DNA from: Nitrincola tapanii | GTDB lineage: Bacteria > Pseudomonadota > Gammaproteobacteria > Pseudomonadales > Balneatricaceae | Assembly (NCBI RefSeq): GCF_008368715.1 | Contig: NZ_SMRS01000002.1 | Location: 62,001-126,000, forward strand | Reading direction: 5' to 3' | Length of the DNA stretch: 64,000 bases | In this document: positions 60,325 through 64,000 of the stretch, piece by piece | Position numbering within the stretch: the first letter of the stretch is position 1 | Layout of the letters: the number at the start of each line of letters is the position of its first letter | Position numbers and translations under genes: made by a program | The notes under the pieces: generated by a model | Told to the model about the DNA's origin: nothing | The model's input: the letters and a program-made list of their open reading frames with translations, nothing else | The model's database searches: none

Positions 60325-61389
60325 ATGCCGACACTGAATCTCAAAACTGACCCGTTAAAAATACTGGTCACAGGTGCTGCCGGGTTTATCGGCTTTCATC
60401 TGATCAAAGCCCTGCAAGCATTCGATCATCAGATTGTTGGGATTGATAACCTCAATGATTATTACGATCCACAGCTCAAGCTGGAGCGCTTAAAAGTCCT
60501 TGGGCTAGAACTTGGTTCAGAGGGCCAAGCCCTCAACACGCAGGCGCGGTTAGCGTGTGGAAACCTGAGTTTCATCAAACTTGATCTGGCGGATCGTGCT
60601 GGCATCGCACAGCTGTTTGAGCAAGAAAAATTTGATCTTGTCGTAAACCTCGGCGCGCAAGCCGGGGTGCGTTACTCCATCCAAAACCCACACGCCTATG
60701 TCGACTCTAACCTAGTGGGTTTTGTGAATATTCTCGAAGGCTGCCGACAAACGCAGGTGAAGCATTTGGTATATGCCAGCTCCAGCTCTGTGTATGGGAT
60801 GAACTCCAAGCAGCCGTTCAGTACAGAAGATCGAGTGGATTATCCCATCAGCCTCTACGCCGCCACAAAAAAATCCAACGAGTTAATGGCCCATACCTAC
60901 AGCCACCTCTATGGATTGCCAACCACCGGCTTAAGATTCTTTACCGTGTATGGCCCCTATGGGCGACCGGATATGGCCTATTTCTCCTTCACCCAAAAAA
61001 TACTCAAGGGTGAATCGATCGATGTCTTTAACAACGGCATTATGCAGCGCGATTTCACCTATATCGACGATATTATCGAAGGGGTGATGCGCGTGATGGA
61101 GCGCATACCGGCAGCACAAGAAAGTGAACTGACCCAAGCCCACGCCCCCTACAAAATCTACAACATCGGCAATAACCAACCCGTCACCCTGCGCCGCTTT
61201 ATCACCGCCATTGAAACCGCCTGTGGCCAAAAAGCACAAGAAAACCTACTACCGATGCAACCAGGCGATGTCCCCATCACCTATGCCGATGTAGATGATT
61301 TAATTGTGGATACGGGATTTAAACCCAGCACCTCGATTGAAGAGGGGATAGGGAAATTTATGGAGTGGTATAAGAGATATTATGTTTAA
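60325..61389 (+). CDS. UDP-glucuronate 4-epimerase
   Basis: A 354-residue extended SDR. Cofactor motif GAAGFIG; substrate loop NLNDYYDPQLKLERL; VVNLGAQAGVRYSIQNPHAYVDSNL; catalytic Ser/Tyr/Lys in YASSSSVYG and SLYAATKKSNE; RDFTYIDDIIEG and GNNQPVTL near the C-terminus. This is the bacterial UDP-glucuronate 4-epimerase type (LpsL/Cap1J-like), giving UDP-galacturonate. It follows from the product of ugd in the same operon. The last 8 bases overlap the broken ABC transporter frame. Confidence 0.88.
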   Translation: MPTLNLKTDPLKILVTGAAGFIGFHLIKALQAFDHQIVGIDNLNDYYDPQLKLERLKVLGLELGSEGQALNTQARLACGNLSFIKLDLADRAGIAQLFEQEKFDLVVNLGAQAGVRYSIQNPHAYVDSNLVGFVNILEGCRQTQVKHLVYASSSSVYGMNSKQPFSTEDRVDYPISLYAATKKSNELMAHTYSHLYGLPTTGLRFFTVYGPYGRPDMAYFSFTQKILKGESIDVFNNGIMQRDFTYIDDIIEGVMRVMERIPAAQESELTQAHAPYKIYNIGNNQPVTLRRFITAIETACGQKAQENLLPMQPGDVPITYADVDDLIVDTGFKPSTSIEEGIGKFMEWYKRYYV

Positions 61390-62037
61390 ACTGATTAAAG
61401 AGCTATTTAGCCTTCTAACACCCAATCAACGATCTCGATTTTACACGCTTCAAACTCTAGTCATATTAATGGCGATTACAGAAATCGCCGGGGTGGCTTC
61501 TATTGTGCCGTTTATGGCCCTAGTAGGCGATATGAGCCTCCTGCAACAAGACACGCTAATTGCGCAAGTCTATAATGCCAGCGGCATCAGCACCGAAGCA
61601 CAATTTGTGTTTTTGCTGGGTGTCGGCGTATTGGTGATGTTGTTTTTATCCGCGCTCATTTCCATGTTCACCACCTGGCGACTCGCGATGTTTGCTGCCA
61701 AGTGGGCACAGAAATCGCCGATCGCCTGTATAGCCATTACCTCAAGCAGTGCTGGTTATTCCATGCGTTCGGCAGTAGCGCTCAGCTCACCAAACAATTT
61801 GCCAATGAATCGATTCGTGTGACCAATTCAATTTTGCACCCGCTTATGCATATGAGCGCTCGCATTGACTTGGCACTACTTGTGAGCATGGCCATTTTTA
61901 TCTATGACCCGATGGTCGCGATTGTCGGCTTGGAGTTGTTTGCGTTGGTGTATTTGTTGTCAGTACTTTTGAAGATGTGTGCTTCATATTTTTCGGTCTC
62001 AATTTGTAATAGACATCAGGTAGATATTTTGTGTTAA
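61382..62037 (+). pseudogene. Frameshifted and truncated ABC transporter (PglK-like)
   Basis: The first frame (from 61382) reads as the membrane domain of an ABC exporter (LVILMAITEIAGVASIVPFMALVG, FLLGVGVLVMLFLSALISMFTTWRL) and goes out of frame at the G-run 61704-61706 (KWAQ instead of KWGTE). The second frame continues the same protein (GTEIADRLYSHYLKQCWLF...) as if one G were missing. The sequence then leaves the family near 61960 and stops at TAA 62037 without an ATPase domain. It resembles PglK-type lipid-linked oligosaccharide flippases. It is therefore doubly broken. Confidence 0.78.
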
Positions 62038-63278
62038 AAAAAATCAAAACACTTACCAATACAGAAAACAAAAGACGCCTGATTAGTAATTTTTTCTCTC
62101 TTTCAGTGTTGCGTGGATTTCAATTTCTAATCCCGCTGATTACGTTGCCTTATTTGATCAGAACCATTGGCATTGAAAACTTTGGTTTAGTCAACTTTGC
62201 TTTATCGCTTGGCCTATACTTTGGCGCAATTATACAATTCGGTTTTGGTGTGACAGCAACTCGTGAAATTGCTCGAAACCGTGATAAAAAAGCAAAGTTA
62301 GAACAGATTTATTCCGCAACGCTATCAGCATCTATCTTATTGGCCGGGGTAGCTGCAGTTTTGTTTACTCTTATCGTTATTTCGTTTGAAAAATTTAGCA
62401 GCAATTTAGATTTATACCTCTTTACCTTAGCGTTTGTCGTTTTTCAAAGTCTATTTCCTGTGTGGTTTTTTCAGGGAATGGAAAAAATGAAATACATCAC
62501 ATTTTTAACGCTGGGTAGCAGTGGTTTATTTTTAATTAGCCTATTTGTTTTTATAAAACAAGAGAGTGATTTTGTCTTAGTGCCACTGTTGCAGGCTTTT
62601 TTAGCATTGCTGATCTTTATATTAGCGATAGTGCTGGTCAAAAAAGAATTTAAAGTTAATTTTAAAATGCCTAAATTGCAAGAGGTTAAATCAATATATC
62701 AAAGTGGACACCACGCATTTGTCAGCCAGCTTGCGCCAAACCTCTACAACAATTCAACAGTATTTTTGCTGGGGCTATTTACTAATAATACCCTTGTCGG
62801 GCTTTATACCGCCGCCACAAAGGTGATTGATGCCGTGATCTCGTTTGCCTATATTATATCCAACACCTTTTTGCCTTACCTTTCTCGTAACTTACAAAAA
62901 CATAAGGTATTTCAAAAAATTATGTTGGTATCAGGCCTGTTTTTGACCGTCACTACCTTTGTTGCGGCGGAGTGGATTACAACATTTTTATTTAGCGCAG
63001 ATAACCTCGAAATCGCTACCTATATCCAATGGTTGGCCATTTGCATATTCCTGATATTCATTATCATGACCTACGGTACGAATTATTTAATGCTTGTCGG
63101 GAAAGAAAAAATTGTTAAAAACATTGCGCTCTATACCTCGTTGATTTTTTTTGGAGTTGCTCTGCTTATTATTCCATTTTGGGGGATTTGGGGAGGGATT
63201 TTTACCTTAGTTGGTGCACGATTTATAATGGCCATTTTCCAGTTTGGCTTTTACCACAAATACAAACATCTAGGGTAA
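62031..63278 (+). CDS. Polysaccharide flippase, Wzx/PST family
   Basis: A 415-residue protein with about 12 membrane helices, starting at GTG 62031. N-terminal segment RGFQFLIPLITLPYLIRTIGIENFGLVNFALSLGLYFG is typical of Wzx-type flippases, which move lipid-linked repeat units across the inner membrane. The gene is much AT-richer than ugd or the epimerase, and the change begins about 70 bases before its start, inside the broken ABC gene. It probably took over the export step lost with that transporter (inference). Confidence 0.87.
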   Translation: MLKKIKTLTNTENKRRLISNFFSLSVLRGFQFLIPLITLPYLIRTIGIENFGLVNFALSLGLYFGAIIQFGFGVTATREIARNRDKKAKLEQIYSATLSASILLAGVAAVLFTLIVISFEKFSSNLDLYLFTLAFVVFQSLFPVWFFQGMEKMKYITFLTLGSSGLFLISLFVFIKQESDFVLVPLLQAFLALLIFILAIVLVKKEFKVNFKMPKLQEVKSIYQSGHHAFVSQLAPNLYNNSTVFLLGLFTNNTLVGLYTAATKVIDAVISFAYIISNTFLPYLSRNLQKHKVFQKIMLVSGLFLTVTTFVAAEWITTFLFSADNLEIATYIQWLAICIFLIFIIMTYGTNYLMLVGKEKIVKNIALYTSLIFFGVALLIIPFWGIWGGIFTLVGARFIMAIFQFGFYHKYKHLG

Positions 63279-63283
63279 ACCGC

Positions 63284-64000
63284 ATGATCACACACCTCAC
63301 CCCCAACCAACAAGGCTTGGTGCTTGAGTCCGATTTAGCGGGCGAGTTTCCGCTGTATCTTTATTGGCCGCAAAATCAATCGACCTTGTTGTATTCCACC
63401 TCGATTACCAAGTTATTAAACGATGCGCGTGTGCCGAAGCCATTAAAGATAAGCACGGAAGGCTTGTCGTTTTTATTGCAAAGCGGGGTGGTGCCACCGC
63501 CGAAAACCGCTTATCAGGATATTTACATTCTCGGCATTGGTGATAAGGCCAAGGTGTCCACGCTCAATGGTAAAATCGACATTCAGTTTAGCCACGAATT
63601 TCCGTTTTTAAATGCTAACCGTTTGCATGCGGATGAAATGCATCCGGATGAAGACTTGATTTTACAAATGCTGGCCGAAGCCACCATCAGCCGCATTGAT
63701 GAAACTAAGCCGAGTTTTCTATTCCACAGCGCAGGCAAAGACAGCAACAGTATCGCGTTGGCGTTAGCGGAAGCCGGTTGGCAGGATAAGGTCACCTTGA
63801 TTACCCATAAATCCAAAGGCCAGGCGGATGAAAGTGAAATCAGCGCCAACATCGCCAAACAACTGGGTTTTAAACATCAAATATTGCACGAAGTCGATCA
63901 ACTGCAATTCAAACACAAACACGCCATCAACGACTATTTTGTTAATGCGCCTTTCCCTTGCACCGACAATGTCACTTTAGCCTATCCACTCTATGCCCAC
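63284..64000 (+). CDS. Asparagine-synthase-like protein (cut by window end)
   Basis: Reading frame open from ATG 63284 to the last base (239 codons). A PP-loop is present as FLFHSAGKDSNSIALAL (about 145-161; Ser-Ala-Gly-Lys-Asp-Ser), the ATP-binding loop of asparagine synthase and related adenylating amidotransferases. No Cys at position 2 and no glutaminase motif are visible, so it is not a normal glutamine-dependent AsnB. Such proteins occur in surface-polysaccharide loci where they may amidate sugar acids (inference; galacturonate would be a fitting substrate). The gene is GC-richer than the flippase before it. Confidence 0.72.
   Translation, partial: MITHLTPNQQGLVLESDLAGEFPLYLYWPQNQSTLLYSTSITKLLNDARVPKPLKISTEGLSFLLQSGVVPPPKTAYQDIYILGIGDKAKVSTLNGKIDIQFSHEFPFLNANRLHADEMHPDEDLILQMLAEATISRIDETKPSFLFHSAGKDSNSIALALAEAGWQDKVTLITHKSKGQADESEISANIAKQLGFKHQILHEVDQLQFKHKHAINDYFVNAPFPCTDNVTLAYPLYAH

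Overview
The window reads as a chromosomal segment of a gammaproteobacterium of roughly 50% GC. I infer an Oceanospirillales/Pseudomonadales-like host from the gene set (pilU, syd, yajG, htpX, alaA, msrB) and from the order nadK, metallophosphoesterase, rhomboid, yeaC, pepN, which I recall from Pseudomonas-type genomes. No 16S rRNA is present, so the genus cannot be fixed. Most of the window is ordinary, densely packed housekeeping sequence. There is no CRISPR array, prophage or intact insertion sequence.

Layout. 1-12 kb: an exported retropepsin-like lipoprotein with an inactive-transglutaminase membrane protein, gabD, a ribosome-hibernation-type protein, a DASS dicarboxylate carrier, an exported glutathione peroxidase, a LysR regulator divergent from azoR and a pirin, a PAS-HisKA-REC protein without an ATPase domain, and pilU. 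12.2-12.7 kb: a tandem tRNA array Glu-Gly-Glu-Gly-Glu. 12.9-17.2 kb: an ABC-2 exporter, queF, a nitroreductase, a thioesterase and a secreted cyclophilin. 17.3-27.5 kb: a coherent ECF-sigma/ChrR island. The operon rpoE-chrR-phrB is divergent from a five-gene operon (FAD oxidoreductase, DUF1365, cyclopropane-fatty-acid-synthase-like enzyme, MFS carrier, DUF3833 lipoprotein), with a third group nearby (DUF6134, SDR, NTF2-like). Similar TGATC-type promoter elements lie in front of all three. This matches the known singlet-oxygen response of Rhodobacter-type ChrR systems, so it is probably a photo-oxidative membrane-lipid remodelling regulon.

27.5-44.6 kb: tpx, dgt-like HD hydrolase, yciH, a second retropepsin-like protein, a SelW-like protein, an MTHFR-family protein, an AT-rich Fic AMP-transferase gene that looks acquired and carries a perfect 12-bp inverted repeat upstream, a DUF5610 protein, an arginine decarboxylase, a molybdopterin-domain-like protein paired with a hybrid histidine kinase, htpX with a sigma-32-like promoter, alaA, msrB, yajG and syd. 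44.8-45.4 kb: a second tRNA array, Asp-Val-Asp-Val-Asp. 45.4-57.1 kb: a PLP enzyme, nadK, a phosphoesterase, a GlpG-like rhomboid, yeaC, pepN, a diguanylate cyclase, a TIGR01777 epimerase, a BatD-like protein and a possible VpsP-like protein.

57.2-64 kb: the start of a surface-polysaccharide locus. A long leader carries an exact ops element (RfaH recruitment), followed by ugd, a UDP-glucuronate 4-epimerase, a wzx-type flippase and an asparagine-synthase-like enzyme cut by the window end. This locus is scarred. It holds a truncated nucleotidyltransferase, a DUF4160/DUF2442 pair, an MNT/HEPN-type pair, a 22-codon epimerase remnant, and a frameshifted, truncated ABC transporter that runs straight into the AT-rich flippase. 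These are signs of repeated recombination. The most unusual regions are the ECF/ChrR island, the ops-led mosaic polysaccharide locus with its small nucleotidyltransferase modules, and the Fic gene with its palindrome.
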